A DNA stretch of 64,000 bases from Lachnospiraceae bacterium (GTDB lineage: Bacteria; Bacillota; Clostridia; Lachnospirales; Lachnospiraceae): positions 62,001 through 126,000 of the forward strand of contig CAJSZQ010000007.1 in the NCBI GenBank assembly GCA_910574185.1, given 5' to 3'. This document shows, piece by piece, positions 8,192 through 17,935 of this stretch. The notes under the pieces were generated by a model. The model did not search any database, was not told the DNA's origin, and was given only the letters and a program-made list of their open reading frames with translations. The translations under genes and the position numbers were made by a program. Numbering within the stretch: the stretch's first letter is position 1; each line of letters opens with the position of its first letter.

Positions 8192-9361
8192 ATGAAACAG
8201 TATACGCGTGTTTGTGCCAGAATAAATCTGGACGCCATAGAGTATAACATAGAGCAGATGCATGAGAATCTGGAAAAAGGAACCAGAATGATGGTAGTGG
8301 TTAAAACGGATGGCTACGGCCATGGCGCGGTTCCCATTGCACAGATGCTGTCAGAAAAGGAATATATATGGGGATTTGCAACGGCAACGATTGAAGAGGG
8401 CGTTAGTTTAAGAAAAGCAGGCGTTAGTAAGCCGGTATTGGTGCTTGGAGCTGCGTTTCCAGATCAGTGGGAGCTGCTTTTAGAAAAGGAGCTTCGCATG
8501 ACCTGTTACACAGAAGAGATGGCGAAAGAGATTTCCGAGCAGGCGGTCCGGCTTGGGAGAGAAGCGTATTTACATATTAAAATTGATACGGGGATGTCAA
8601 GGCTGGGCTTTTCAGTGAGTGAAGAAAGCGCAGAAGCAATTGCGAGGATTGCCGGATTGCCTGGAATCCGGATGGAGGGTCTGTTTTCGCATTTTGCCAG
8701 AGCAGATGAGTCAGATAAGCTTGCAACCATCAGGCAGCTTAAGGGATATATGCGGATGAAAGAGGCCCTTGAAGCGAGAGGGATTCATTTTCCCTGTTGT
8801 CACTGCGCCAACAGCGCGGGAATTATCGATATGCCGGAGACCGGGATGGGCTTGGTAAGAGCCGGAATTGCCACTTACGGTCTGTATCCGTCGGGTGAAG
8901 TGGAAAAGATTCGGGTTCCATTAAAGCCGGCGCTGGAACTGATTAGTCATGTTGCTCATGTGAAATGGGTGGAAGCAGGGGTACCGGTAGGATACGGCGG
9001 AACTTATGTTACAGAAAGACCTACCAGGATTATGACCGTACCGGTAGGATATGGGGACGGTTATCCAAGAAGTCTGTCGAATAAGGGCTATGTGCTGATT
9101 CATGGACAAAAAGCGCCGATTCTTGGCAGGATTTGCATGGACCAGTTTATGGCAGACGTAACAGAAATTGACAACGTAGAATATGGTGATAGAATAGTAT
9201 TGATAGGGAAAGATAAAGATGAAGAAATTACGGTGGATATGTTGAGTGAATTATCCGGCCGGTTTAACTATGAGTTTGTTACTGATTTTGGAATACGGAT
9301 ACCGAGAGAGTATGTGAGAGGTGGGGAAGTAGTGGCACAGATTGACTATTTTGGCGAATAA
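8192..9361 (+). CDS. alr: Alanine racemase
   Basis: 389 residues. VVVKTDGYGHG contains the PLP-binding Lys (K38), and VPVGYGDGYPRSL contains the catalytic Tyr region of the C-terminal domain. It converts L- to D-alanine for peptidoglycan. The Shine-Dalgarno GAAGGGG precedes the ATG by about 13 bp. The order nnr - alr - mazF-type gene is common in Firmicutes (compare the B. subtilis alr-ndoAI-ndoA region), although here the antitoxin gene is not seen. Confidence 0.96.
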   Translation: MKQYTRVCARINLDAIEYNIEQMHENLEKGTRMMVVVKTDGYGHGAVPIAQMLSEKEYIWGFATATIEEGVSLRKAGVSKPVLVLGAAFPDQWELLLEKELRMTCYTEEMAKEISEQAVRLGREAYLHIKIDTGMSRLGFSVSEESAEAIARIAGLPGIRMEGLFSHFARADESDKLATIRQLKGYMRMKEALEARGIHFPCCHCANSAGIIDMPETGMGLVRAGIATYGLYPSGEVEKIRVPLKPALELISHVAHVKWVEAGVPVGYGGTYVTERPTRIMTVPVGYGDGYPRSLSNKGYVLIHGQKAPILGRICMDQFMADVTEIDNVEYGDRIVLIGKDKDEEITVDMLSELSGRFNYEFVTDFGIRIPREYVRGGEVVAQIDYFGE

Positions 9362-9445
9362 GAGACTTTATTTTGACTGTGCGGAATACATCCGAGAAAG
9401 ATGGAAATAATACTTTTATCTTAGAAAATCGGAGCGTGAATAGAA

Positions 9446-9793
9446 GTGCAGGTTAAACGAGGAGATATATTTTATGCAGATTTGAGTCCGGTAGTCGGTT
9501 CGGAGCAAGGAGGAGTGAGACCGGTTCTGATTATACAGAATGATACAGGTAATCGTCACAGTCCGACGATTATCTGCGCGGCAATCACATCCAGAATGAA
9601 TAAAGCGAAACTCCCGACACATATTGAGCTGGACTCAAGGAAGTGTCAGCTTGTAAAAGATTCTGTGATACTTTTAGAGCAAATTCGTACAATTGATAAG
9701 CAGAGACTGAAAGACATGGTAGGACATCTGGACAGAGAACTAATGATTAAAGTTGATGAAGCAATCCGGGTAAGTCTGGAGCTTCATACATAA
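9446..9793 (+). CDS. MazF/PemK-type endoribonuclease toxin (EndoA-like), no antitoxin seen
   Basis: 115 residues, full MazF length. [20 protein letters not shown] and [12 protein letters not shown] are the MazF/EndoA signatures, with the conserved Arg near residue 25 and the AAITS Thr near residue 48. MazF enzymes cleave single-stranded mRNA at short sequences. The start is GTG at 9446 with a weak GGAG about 12 bp upstream. The 84 bp between alr and this gene contain no ORF of antitoxin size, unlike the B. subtilis ndoAI-ndoA pair, so control may come from an antitoxin elsewhere or the protein may be less toxic. Confidence 0.93.
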   Translation: MQVKRGDIFYADLSPVVGSEQGGVRPVLIIQNDTGNRHSPTIICAAITSRMNKAKLPTHIELDSRKCQLVKDSVILLEQIRTIDKQRLKDMVGHLDRELMIKVDEAIRVSLELHT

Positions 9794-9808
9794 AAAGGAG
9801 TTAAAGAG

Positions 9809-10594
9809 ATGGAAGACGGAAGTTTGTTTCAGCGAATGAGACAGATATTTCAGGAAGAAGAAAAAGAAGAAGAACAGGCTGGAATTGAAGCCGCCAAGCT
9901 TATCCGTAATATCGTCAGGTATATGGATAAGGATGCTAAGGACATTATGACTCACAGAAGAGATATCGTTGCCATTGACGAAGAAGAACAATTGGAGCGG
10001 GCTTTGAGATTTATGCTGGAAGAAACCCACTCCAGATTTCCAATCTACCGGGAAGGTATTGACGAGATTGTGGGAACGTTTCACATCAGAGACGCCATGA
10101 CATGCTATTTTGACGAGCGTTTAAGGCAGACTCCCATCCGGGAGCTGGTAGATTACATAAGAACGGTTGCGTATATTCCTGAGACAAAGAGTATTGACAG
10201 ACTGTTTAAGGAAATGCAGGCAGAAAAGAATCATATCGCTATTGTCATAGACGAGTATGGACAGACTTCGGGACTTGTGGCGATGGAAGATATTCTTGAG
10301 GAAATCGTGGGCAATATTATGGATGAGTACGACGAAGAGGAAGAAGACATTGAAGTGCGGGCGGACGGAACCTTAGATGCGAATGGCTTTACCGAACTGG
10401 AGGATTTGGAAGAGCTCTTACACATTCATTTTGACAAAGAGGAGTATGAGACGCTGAATGGTTTTCTGGTTCATCAGCTTGACCGTATTCCAGGGGAGGA
10501 GGAGCACTGCAGCGTCACGTATGAAGGATATTTGTTTACAGTGCTGGAAGTGGACAACAACGCAATTCAGTCGGTAAAGATTGAAAAACTTTAA
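9809..10594 (+). CDS. CBS-domain protein with CorC/HlyC domain (soluble hemolysin-family)
   Basis: 261 residues. An acidic N-terminal stretch (about 10-25) is followed by a CBS pair (about 45-165, with IMTHRRDIVAIDE, HSRFPIYREG, HIAIVIDEYGQTSGLV and MEDILEEIVGNI) and a CorC_HlyC FAD-binding-like domain (about 180-258). The DUF21 membrane domain of typical HlyC/CorC transporters is missing, as in E. coli CorC. Such proteins are linked to Mg/Co efflux, but for this soluble form the role is uncertain. It follows the mazF-type gene by 15 bp with an AAGGAG Shine-Dalgarno, so they are probably co-transcribed. Confidence 0.88.
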   Translation: MEDGSLFQRMRQIFQEEEKEEEQAGIEAAKLIRNIVRYMDKDAKDIMTHRRDIVAIDEEEQLERALRFMLEETHSRFPIYREGIDEIVGTFHIRDAMTCYFDERLRQTPIRELVDYIRTVAYIPETKSIDRLFKEMQAEKNHIAIVIDEYGQTSGLVAMEDILEEIVGNIMDEYDEEEEDIEVRADGTLDANGFTELEDLEELLHIHFDKEEYETLNGFLVHQLDRIPGEEEHCSVTYEGYLFTVLEVDNNAIQSVKIEKL

Positions 10595-10653
10595 GATGCG
10601 TGATACAATAGCAGTCGTGTACGATTGAAATAGAAGATAAGGAGAGATAAACT

Positions 10654-11385
10654 ATGTCAGGACATTCAAAATTTGCAAATATAAAGCATAAAAAAGAAAA
10701 AAACGACGCTGCAAAAGGAAAGATTTTTACTAAAATCGGTAAGGAACTTGCAGTTGCGGTAAAAGAGGGCGGCAGTGCGGACCCTGCCAATAACAGCCGG
10801 CTTCGCGATGTGATTGCGAAGGCTAAGTCCAACAATATGCCGAATGACACCATAGAGAGAAATATCAAGAAAGCGGCGGGAGATTCCTCTTCTGCCAATT
10901 ATGAGCATATTACATATGAGGGATACGGTCCGAACGGTACGGCGATTATCGTTGAGACGCTGACGGATAATAAGAATCGTACAGCGTCTAATGTAAAAAG
11001 TGCATTTACCAAGGGGAGCGGTAACGTAGGAACTCCGGGATGCGTTTCTTTCATGTTCGATAAAAAAGGTCAGATTATTGTTGACAAAGAAGAGTATGAA
11101 GGCGATGCGGATGAACTGATGATGCAGGCTTTAGACGCGGGCGCGGAGGATTTTTCCGAGGAAGAAGACAGCTTTGAGATTCTGACAACTCCTGACGATT
11201 TCAGCAGCGTAAGAGAGGCTTTGGAGGAAGCAGGCATTCAGATGGCGTCGGCAGTGGTGACAATGATTCCGCAGACCTATGTGACATTAAGCGATCCGAA
11301 GGATATTCAGAATATTCAGAAAACGCTGGATCTTTTGGACGACGACGATGATGTGCAGGATGTGTATCACAATTGGGATGAGTAG
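10654..11385 (+). CDS. YebC/PmpR/TACO1 family protein
   Basis: 243 residues, full length. The N-terminus [20 protein letters not shown] and the following [19 protein letters not shown] are the invariant start of YebC; the acidic C-terminal end ([16 protein letters not shown]) is also typical. The family has been described as DNA-binding regulators and more recently as translation factors that relieve ribosome stalling at proline-rich stretches. The gene has an AAGGAGAG Shine-Dalgarno and is followed by metY after 14 bp. Confidence 0.95.
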   Translation: MSGHSKFANIKHKKEKNDAAKGKIFTKIGKELAVAVKEGGSADPANNSRLRDVIAKAKSNNMPNDTIERNIKKAAGDSSSANYEHITYEGYGPNGTAIIVETLTDNKNRTASNVKSAFTKGSGNVGTPGCVSFMFDKKGQIIVDKEEYEGDADELMMQALDAGAEDFSEEEDSFEILTTPDDFSSVREALEEAGIQMASAVVTMIPQTYVTLSDPKDIQNIQKTLDLLDDDDDVQDVYHNWDE

Positions 11386-11399
11386 AAGGAGAGAGACGA

Positions 11400-12680
11400 A
11401 TGAGTGATTATAAGATTGAGACAAAGTGTATCCAGTCTGGATATGAACCTGGAAACGGTGAGCCTAGAATTGTGCCGATTTATCAGAGCACCACGTTTAA
11501 ATACAGTTCCAGTGAACAGATGGGGCGTTTGTTTGATTTGGAGGACAGCGGATATTTCTATACCAGACTTCAGAATCCTACCAACGATGCAGTGGCGGCT
11601 AAGATTTGCGATTTAGAAGGCGGAGTAGCGGCGATGCTCACATCTTCCGGGCAGGCTGCAAGTTTTTATGCAGTGATGAATATCTGTGAAGCGGGGGACC
11701 ATATTGTGTGCGCGTCTGCCCTTTATGGAGGCACTTATAATTTGTATGCGCATACCATAAGAAAGATGGGGGTTGAGGCTACATTTGTAGATCCGGACTG
11801 TAACGAGGAAGAACTGAACGCTGCTTTTAAGGAGAATACGAAGGCTGTATTTGGAGAGTCGATTGCCAATCCTGCTTTGGTTGTGCTTGATTTTGAGAAA
11901 TTTGCAAAGGCTGCTCACGCTCATGGCGTGCCTTTTATTGTGGATAATACCTTTGCTACGCCTATTAATTGCCGTCCTTTCGAGTGGGGAGCGGATATTG
12001 TGATTCATTCCACTACAAAATATATGGACGGACATGCATCCTGCGTCGGCGGCGCAATTGTGGACAGCGGAAATTTTGACTGGGAAGCTCATGGGGATAG
12101 GTTTGCCGGACTCACCGCGCCGGACGAGACTTACCATGGAATTGTGTATACGCAGAAGTTTGGAAAAGGCGCTTACATCACCAAAGCAACGGCACAGCTT
12201 ATGCGTGACCTTGGTTCTATTCAGTCGCCGCAGAATGCATTTCTGCTGAATTTAGGACTGGAGACACTGCATCTGCGTGTTCCGAGACACTGTGAAAATG
12301 CTTTGGCAGTTGCCAAGTACTTAAAGAATCATGAGAAGGTTGCATGGGTAAACTATCCTGGACTTGAGGGAGATTCTTACTACGAACTTGGAAAAAAATA
12401 TATGCCGAAGGGAACCTGCGGCGTCCTGACTTTCGGATTAAAAGGGGGCAGAGAGGCTTCGGTCAAAATGATGGATAGTCTGAAGATGATTGCAATCGTG
12501 ACGCATGTTGCGGATGCAAGAAGCTGTGTGCTGCATCCGGCGAGCCATACTCATCGTCAGATGAATGATAAGGAACTTTTAGAGGCTGGAGTACGTCCGG
12601 ATTTGATTCGTTTTAGCGTAGGACTTGAGAATGCAGACGATATTATTGCCGACGTAGAACAGGCTTTGGAGCGTATTTAA
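11400..12680 (+). CDS. metY: O-acetylhomoserine sulfhydrylase (aminocarboxypropyltransferase)
   Basis: 426 residues of the Cys/Met metabolism PLP family. The PLP lysine lies in VIHSTTKYMDGH (near residue 210), and the opening ETKCIQSGYEPGNGEPRIVP with ARSCVLHPASHTHRQ near the end is characteristic of the MetY branch rather than cystathionine synthases. It makes homocysteine from O-acetyl-homoserine and sulfide. No SAM riboswitch or T-box is visible in the 14-bp gap to yebC, so its expression seems tied to the upstream gene. A hairpin that could terminate it lies 45 bp downstream, next to tepA. Confidence 0.93.
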   Translation: MSDYKIETKCIQSGYEPGNGEPRIVPIYQSTTFKYSSSEQMGRLFDLEDSGYFYTRLQNPTNDAVAAKICDLEGGVAAMLTSSGQAASFYAVMNICEAGDHIVCASALYGGTYNLYAHTIRKMGVEATFVDPDCNEEELNAAFKENTKAVFGESIANPALVVLDFEKFAKAAHAHGVPFIVDNTFATPINCRPFEWGADIVIHSTTKYMDGHASCVGGAIVDSGNFDWEAHGDRFAGLTAPDETYHGIVYTQKFGKGAYITKATAQLMRDLGSIQSPQNAFLLNLGLETLHLRVPRHCENALAVAKYLKNHEKVAWVNYPGLEGDSYYELGKKYMPKGTCGVLTFGLKGGREASVKMMDSLKMIAIVTHVADARSCVLHPASHTHRQMNDKELLEAGVRPDLIRFSVGLENADDIIADVEQALERI

Positions 12681-12725
12681 TCATTCATTCTTTAAACACG
12701 CTCCAGAACAGGTATAATTTGATGA

Positions 12726-12758
12726 AAACACTTCCATACTAGGGGTATGGAGGTGTTT
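12726..12758 (+). promoter_or_regulatory. Hairpin after metY that contains the tepA Shine-Dalgarno
   Basis: Arms 12726-12739 and 12745-12758 pair over 14 positions (one is G-U) with a 5-nt loop. The tepA Shine-Dalgarno GGAGGT (12749-12754) lies wholly inside the 3' arm, and the ATG follows 4 nt after the stem. It could end metY transcription weakly (TTTCTTT follows) or mask the tepA ribosome binding site. Confidence 0.65.
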
Positions 12759-12762
12759 CTTT

Positions 12763-13506
12763 ATGTATAAGGATATGGACGAAAGAACGGGCTGTCACCG
12801 CACGAAAAAAGGACAGGACGGAAAGGCGGCGGAGGCAGACGAGAAAAAGAATGAGCAAATTAAAGAGATGGGGACGGTAAATCTAGAAGAAAATTCTTCC
12901 AGACACCGAATTAAGCTGATTACCATTATCGGAGAAATTGAGGGACATGAAGCGGTAAGCGGCAATACAAAGGCAACCAAATATGAGCATCTGCTTCCTA
13001 TGCTGGCAGAGATTGAGGACAGTGATGAAATCGACGGGCTGCTTATCCTGTTGAATACTTTAGGCGGCGATGTGGAAGCCGGGCTTTCCATCGCAGAGAT
13101 GATAGCATCCTTGAGCAAACCTACGGTATCTCTGGTGCTTGGAGGGAGTCATTCCATCGGAGGCCCGCTGGCGGTGTCGGCAAACTACTCGTTTATTGTA
13201 CCAAGCGGTACTATGATTATCCATCCGGTCCGCTCGAATGGAATGTTTATCGGGGTGATGCAGAGCTTCCGAAATATGGAAAAAACCCAGGACCGCATTA
13301 CCGGATTTCTTGCAAAACATTCTAAGATGACGAAAGAGAGAATCGAGGAGCTGATGCTGAATCCCACTCAGCTTGTGAAAGATGTAGGGACTTTGCTGGA
13401 AGGATACGAGGCAGTCGAGGAAGGTCTGATTGACGAGGTGGGCGGTATGAGTGAAGCGCTGTGCAAATTGCATGAAATGATTGATGAAAAATATGAAAAT
13501 AGATGA
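12763..13506 (+). CDS. tepA: ClpP-family serine protease TepA
   Basis: 247 residues. After a charged, probably disordered N-terminus (1-45) comes a ClpP/crotonase-like fold. By alignment with TepA, the likely nucleophile is Ser131 in GGSHSIGG and the His is H154 in MIIHPVR; the oxyanion-site segment [16 protein letters not shown] is also clear. TepA is a cytoplasmic ClpP-like protease linked in B. subtilis to protein translocation and forespore small-acid-soluble-protein turnover, and it neighbours spoIIIE there as here. The ATG has a perfect GGAGGT, but this sits in a hairpin. Confidence 0.88.
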   Translation: MYKDMDERTGCHRTKKGQDGKAAEADEKKNEQIKEMGTVNLEENSSRHRIKLITIIGEIEGHEAVSGNTKATKYEHLLPMLAEIEDSDEIDGLLILLNTLGGDVEAGLSIAEMIASLSKPTVSLVLGGSHSIGGPLAVSANYSFIVPSGTMIIHPVRSNGMFIGVMQSFRNMEKTQDRITGFLAKHSKMTKERIEELMLNPTQLVKDVGTLLEGYEAVEEGLIDEVGGMSEALCKLHEMIDEKYENR

Positions 13507-13515
13507 ATATAAATA

Positions 13516-13544
13516 ATGACAGACCCTTTCAAAAATGCTATACT
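13516..13544 (+). promoter_or_regulatory. Predicted extended -10 promoter for ftsK/spoIIIE
   Basis: ATGACA (13516-13521), 17 bp, TATACT (13539-13544) with a TG one base upstream of the -10 (TGC-TATACT), the extended -10 form. It begins 10 bp after the tepA stop, and the ftsK ATG is 67 bp downstream. Confidence 0.65.
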
Positions 13545-13610
13545 AGGCATAGTATGTGTTTCTATGCTTTCATCGCATCGGACACAAACGATTTGATAAG
13601 GGGGAATACT

Positions 13611-16070
13611 ATGGCTTCGAAGTCTAAGAAAAGAACCAGTTCAAAAAAGACGAAGAAGACAGCAAATAAATCGGGAGAAAGCTTTGTATTAGATGAAATT
13701 ATCATTTGGATGATGCTTGCAGTCAGTATTTTATTGCTGATAAGTAATTTTGGATTTGGCGGCAGAGTGGGAGAGGCCGTTTCATCCCTGCTTATGGAGG
13801 CATTTGGCATGGGAGAATATCTGTTTCCATTCCTGCTTTTTGGACTGACGGCATTTACCATATCTAATAAGCGGAACGCGGCCGCTTACGTTAAGTCTGT
13901 GGCTGCAGTGATTATGTTTGTACTGATTTGCGGCATGTTTGAGATGATTGGGGAGGCAGGCGGCTCGCTGGGCGAAACTCTTACGTCAGTGATGACACCG
14001 GCGCTTGGTGTCGTCGGTACATATGTGGTTCTTGTGATTTTCATGATAATCTGTATGGTAGTGATTACTGGCAAGTCTGCGTTAAAGAGTGTAAAAAGAC
14101 AAGGCGGCCGGGCGTATACCAGAGCCAGAAGCGGGAATGCAAGGCGAAGGGAAATAGCCAGAGAGAGGCAGGAGCTTCGGAAGAAAGAAGCGGCAGCGAA
14201 AGAGGCAAAGGGAGAGAAAGAGTCAAGACGCACCAGAAGGAAGGACAGGCATGTGGAGGGCGTTTCCTTTGATACCACACTTGCTAAGAAATCTCCGGAT
14301 GTGCGGGAGCTGAAACCGGCAGAATCTATTCTGAAACCGAAAGAGCAGCCAGTTTATGAAGAACCGGAACTGCCGGAGGAAAAACAGCCGGAATTTGTCA
14401 TTAACCGGGCCGTCCCATCAGAACCAGCAGAACCCGACGGATTTGCAGATTTTACAGAGGAAGCGAATGAGACTGTTCCTGAGAGCCGGGAAGCGTCCGC
14501 AGGCGGCCGGAAATCGAGAACCGATTCCGGGGAAATTGCAAAGGAGACGGCGGATATTGAAAAGGCGTCGGAGGAGGAGCTTAAGAAGCCGAAGAAAGAA
14601 TATAAACTTCCTCCTATATCTCTGTTGAAGCGCGGAAAGAAGGACGGCGGCGATTCAGACGCGCATCTTAGGGATACTGCCATCAAGCTGCAGGAAACGC
14701 TAAAGAGCTTTGGCGTCAAAGTTACGATTACGAATGTAAGCTGCGGTCCTTCTGTTACCAGATATGAGCTTCAGCCGGAACAGGGCGTAAAGGTCAGCAA
14801 GATTGTAGGGCTCGCGGATGACATTAAGCTGAATTTAGCGGCGGCAGATATCCGTATTGAGGCGCCCATTCCCGGTAAGGCGGCGGTGGGCATCGAGGTT
14901 CCGAATAAAGAAAACTCTACGGTGATGCTGCGGGATCTTCTGGAAAATAAAGAATTTAAGAGCAGCGCTTCTAAGATATCCTTTGCGGTAGGAAAGGACA
15001 TTGCCGGCAAAACAGTGGTCGCGGACATTGGGAAGATGCCTCATCTTCTGGTGGCGGGAGCTACCGGCTCCGGTAAATCAGTGTGTATCAATACACTGAT
15101 TATGAGTATTTTGTATAAAGCGTCGCCGGATGAGGTAAAATTGATTATGATTGACCCGAAGGTGGTGGAGTTAAGTGTGTACAACGGGATTCCCCATCTG
15201 ATGATTCCGGTGGTTACCGACCCGAAGAAGGCGGCTGGAGCCCTAAATTGGGCGGTAACAGAGATGATGCGGCGCTACCAGATGTTTGCCGAGTATCAGG
15301 TCCGGGATATGAAGGGATATAACGAGAAAATCGAAAATGAGAAACCGGATGAAAATGGCGACAAGCCTGCGAAGATGCCTCAGATTGTTATTATTGTAGA
15401 TGAGCTTGCAGATCTTATGATGGTCGCTCCGGGAGATGTGGAGGATGCTATCTGCCGTCTGGCGCAGCTTGCACGTGCTGCCGGGCTCCATCTTGTAATC
15501 GCCACCCAGAGACCTTCAGTGAACGTCATTACCGGACTGATTAAGGCGAATATGCCGTCCAGAATTGCTTTTTCCGTATCGTCAGGTGTAGATTCCAGAA
15601 CGATTATTGATATGCATGGCGCGGAGAAGCTTTTAGGCAAGGGCGATATGCTCTTTTACCCAAGCGGTTATCAGAAGCCAGCCAGAGTACAGGGCGCTTT
15701 TGTTTCCGATAAAGAAGTGCAGAGCGTGGTAGACTTCTTAAGAGATACCAACGGAGATGTTTCCTACAGTGAAGAAGTGACAGAGCAGGTAAATTCCGGC
15801 GCTGTAGGAACCGTTCAGATTGGGAACGACGGCGGAAATGACAGTAATCAGGACGCCTATTTTGCAGAGGCGGGGAAATTTATCATAGAAAAGGAAAAAG
15901 CGTCTATCGGAATGCTGCAGCGGATGTTTCGGATTGGATTCAACCGGGCGGCACGAATTATGGACCAGCTCTGTGAGGCCGGCGTTGTTGGACCGGAGGA
16001 AGGAACCAAACCAAGGAAGGTATTAATGTCAATGGAGGAATTTGAATCCTACATTGAGGAAAATACATAG
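13611..16070 (+). CDS. ftsK: DNA translocase FtsK/SpoIIIE
   Basis: 819 residues from the ATG at 13611, which has an AAGGGGG Shine-Dalgarno; the frame opens at 13503, but the extra 36 residues overlap the promoter and look non-coding. Residues about 20-165 form four membrane helices, followed by a Lys/Arg/Glu-rich linker (about 165-355), then the RecA-like motor with Walker A GATGSGKS (483-490) and Walker [13 protein letters not shown] (about 593-604), and a C-terminal gamma winged helix (about 750-815). It pumps chromosomal DNA through the division or sporulation septum. The tepA neighbourhood favours a SpoIIIE-like role. It ends 183 bp before fhs, with no clear terminator. Confidence 0.95.
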   Translation: MASKSKKRTSSKKTKKTANKSGESFVLDEIIIWMMLAVSILLLISNFGFGGRVGEAVSSLLMEAFGMGEYLFPFLLFGLTAFTISNKRNAAAYVKSVAAVIMFVLICGMFEMIGEAGGSLGETLTSVMTPALGVVGTYVVLVIFMIICMVVITGKSALKSVKRQGGRAYTRARSGNARRREIARERQELRKKEAAAKEAKGEKESRRTRRKDRHVEGVSFDTTLAKKSPDVRELKPAESILKPKEQPVYEEPELPEEKQPEFVINRAVPSEPAEPDGFADFTEEANETVPESREASAGGRKSRTDSGEIAKETADIEKASEEELKKPKKEYKLPPISLLKRGKKDGGDSDAHLRDTAIKLQETLKSFGVKVTITNVSCGPSVTRYELQPEQGVKVSKIVGLADDIKLNLAAADIRIEAPIPGKAAVGIEVPNKENSTVMLRDLLENKEFKSSASKISFAVGKDIAGKTVVADIGKMPHLLVAGATGSGKSVCINTLIMSILYKASPDEVKLIMIDPKVVELSVYNGIPHLMIPVVTDPKKAAGALNWAVTEMMRRYQMFAEYQVRDMKGYNEKIENEKPDENGDKPAKMPQIVIIVDELADLMMVAPGDVEDAICRLAQLARAAGLHLVIATQRPSVNVITGLIKANMPSRIAFSVSSGVDSRTIIDMHGAEKLLGKGDMLFYPSGYQKPARVQGAFVSDKEVQSVVDFLRDTNGDVSYSEEVTEQVNSGAVGTVQIGNDGGNDSNQDAYFAEAGKFIIEKEKASIGMLQRMFRIGFNRAARIMDQLCEAGVVGPEEGTKPRKVLMSMEEFESYIEENT

Positions 16071-16098
16071 ATAAGTTTGTCACACCGAAACAGAATAT

Positions 16099-16225
16099 AG
16101 GTGTACTTTATCGGACGAAGTCCGCCTACCCCGAAGGGGTATGTATTGAGGTACGCCTGGAAGGTGTACTTTATCGGACGAAGTCCGCCCACCCCGACAG
16201 GGGTATGTGTTAAGGTATGCCTGGA
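16099..16225 (+). repeat. Two tandem structured repeats in the fhs leader
   Basis: Unit 1 spans 16099-16161 (63 nt) and unit 2 spans 16162-16225 (64 nt), nearly identical. Each can fold as a three-way junction: an outer helix AGGTGTAC with GTACGCCT (GTATGCCT in unit 2), a hairpin CGGAC-GAA-GTCCG, and a hairpin ACCCC-GAA-GGGGT (loop GACA in unit 2). The differences between units fall in loops or keep pairing. The segment ACACC at 16082-16086 could compete for the first GGTGT. It ends 27 bp before the fhs start. It may be a leader RNA or an intergenic repeat; I do not recognise it. Confidence 0.75.
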
Positions 16226-16252
16226 AGGGATTAGAGAAAGGACGAAGGAAAG

Positions 16253-17923
16253 ATGAAATCAGATATTCAAATTGCTCAGGAAGCCAGTATGGTTCATATC
16301 AAAGAAGTTGCGGCATCTATCGGAATCCCAGAGGAGGATTTAGAATTCTACGGCAAATATAAGGCTAAGCTATCGGACGACGTATATGAGAAGACAAAGA
16401 ATAACCCGGACGGCAAGCTTGTGCTGGTAACGGCAATTAACCCGACTCCCGCAGGCGAGGGCAAGACTACCACAACGGTAGGATTAGGGCAGGCTATGGC
16501 GAAGCTGAATAAAAAGGCAATTATCGCGCTCAGGGAACCGTCTCTTGGCCCCTGTTTTGGAATTAAGGGCGGCGCCGCGGGCGGCGGATACGCTCAAGTG
16601 GTGCCGATGGAAGATTTGAATCTTCATTTTACCGGGGATTTTCATGCGATTACCTCCGCCAATAATCTGCTTGCAGCTCTGCTTGACAATCATATTCAGC
16701 AGGGTAACGAGCTGGGAATCGATCCAAGGCAGGTGGTATGGAAGCGGTGTTTGGATATGAACGACCGGAACCTCCGGAACATTGTGGTGGGGCTTGGTAA
16801 TAAAATGGATGGCATGGTAAGAGAAGACCATTTTGTCATTACAGTGGCTTCTGAGATTATGGCGATTCTCTGCCTGGCAGATGATATCCATGATTTGAAG
16901 GAGCGTTTGGGACGTATTATCGTTGCCTATAATTTCCAGGGAGAACCGGTCACTGCAGAACAGCTTAACGCTACCGGGGCAATGACGGCGCTTTTAAAAG
17001 ACGCAATCAAACCGAATCTGATTCAGACCTTAGAACACACGCCTGCATTGGTACATGGCGGACCTTTCGCTAACATTGCTCATGGGTGTAACAGTGTGCG
17101 GGCAACGAAGATGGCTTTGAAGCTTGCGGACATTACGATTACAGAAGCGGGATTTGGCGCTGACCTTGGCGCGGAGAAGTTCTTGGATATCAAGTGTCGG
17201 AAGGCAGGATTAAAGCCGGACGCAGTGGTATTGGTTGCTACGGTTCGGGCTTTGAAGTATAACGGAGGCGTTCCGAAGGCGGAACTTTCAAAAGAAAATA
17301 TAGAAGCGCTGGCAAGAGGAATCGTGAATCTGGAGAAGCATATTGAGAATATTCAGAAATATGACGTTCCGGTTGTTGTAACATTAAATGCATTTGTTTC
17401 CGATACGGAGGCAGAGAATGAATATATCCGCAAATTCTGCGAAGAAAGAGGATGCGAATTTGCGCTTTCCGAAGTTTGGGAAAAAGGCGGCGAAGGCGGA
17501 ATCGCACTTGCGAAGAAGGTACTGGAAACGTTAGAGAATAAGGAGAGTCATTTCCATACGCTTTATGCAAACGACATATCTTTAAAGGAGAAAATTGAGA
17601 CAATTTCCAGAGAGATATATGGGGCGAGAGGTGTGATTTACGAACCGGCCGCCGAGAAACAGCTCGCAAAGATTGAAGGTCTTGGTTTCGGGAATCTTCC
17701 AATCTGTATGGCAAAGAACCAGTATTCTCTGTCGGACGATGCGACGAAGTTAGGAAGACCTGCAAACTTTGATATCCACATTCGGGAAGTATATGTAAGC
17801 GCCGGAGCAGGCTTTGTGGTTGCTCTGACGGGAGCAATCATGACGATGCCGGGTCTTCCAAAGATTCCGGCTGCCAATGGAATTGACGTATCGGAAGACG
17901 GGAAGATTACAGGATTGTTTTAA
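16253..17923 (+). CDS. fhs: Formate--tetrahydrofolate ligase
   Basis: 556 residues, full length. The ATP-binding P-loop [15 protein letters not shown] lies near residues 65-79, and [20 protein letters not shown] is the hallmark folate/formyl-phosphate block. It joins formate to tetrahydrofolate using ATP, giving 10-formyl-THF for purine synthesis and, in acetogens, the methyl branch of the Wood-Ljungdahl pathway. It lies 12 bp before folD, the next enzyme of the same pathway. The Shine-Dalgarno is GAAGGA. The leader carries two tandem structured repeats. Whether the organism is acetogenic cannot be decided from this window. Confidence 0.97.
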   Translation: MKSDIQIAQEASMVHIKEVAASIGIPEEDLEFYGKYKAKLSDDVYEKTKNNPDGKLVLVTAINPTPAGEGKTTTTVGLGQAMAKLNKKAIIALREPSLGPCFGIKGGAAGGGYAQVVPMEDLNLHFTGDFHAITSANNLLAALLDNHIQQGNELGIDPRQVVWKRCLDMNDRNLRNIVVGLGNKMDGMVREDHFVITVASEIMAILCLADDIHDLKERLGRIIVAYNFQGEPVTAEQLNATGAMTALLKDAIKPNLIQTLEHTPALVHGGPFANIAHGCNSVRATKMALKLADITITEAGFGADLGAEKFLDIKCRKAGLKPDAVVLVATVRALKYNGGVPKAELSKENIEALARGIVNLEKHIENIQKYDVPVVVTLNAFVSDTEAENEYIRKFCEERGCEFALSEVWEKGGEGGIALAKKVLETLENKESHFHTLYANDISLKEKIETISREIYGARGVIYEPAAEKQLAKIEGLGFGNLPICMAKNQYSLSDDATKLGRPANFDIHIREVYVSAGAGFVVALTGAIMTMPGLPKIPAANGIDVSEDGKITGLF

Positions 17924-17935
17924 AAGGAGTAGATT

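Noticed and set aside
13503-13610. Longer N-terminus of FtsK starting at 13503
   Set aside because: This stretch contains the predicted promoter and lacks a ribosome binding site; ATG 13611 has a strong one.
16099-16225. CRISPR array
   Set aside because: Only two adjacent copies with no unique spacers between them, and the whole unit is repeated.
16071-16252. Known tetrahydrofolate or glycine riboswitch before fhs
   Set aside because: The region is structured, but the conserved cores of those riboswitches are not present; the segment CCCCGAAGGGG is only superficially like the glycine aptamer.
17238-17837. 199-codon minus-strand ORF inside fhs
   Set aside because: Antisense to a highly conserved enzyme; no independent signals.
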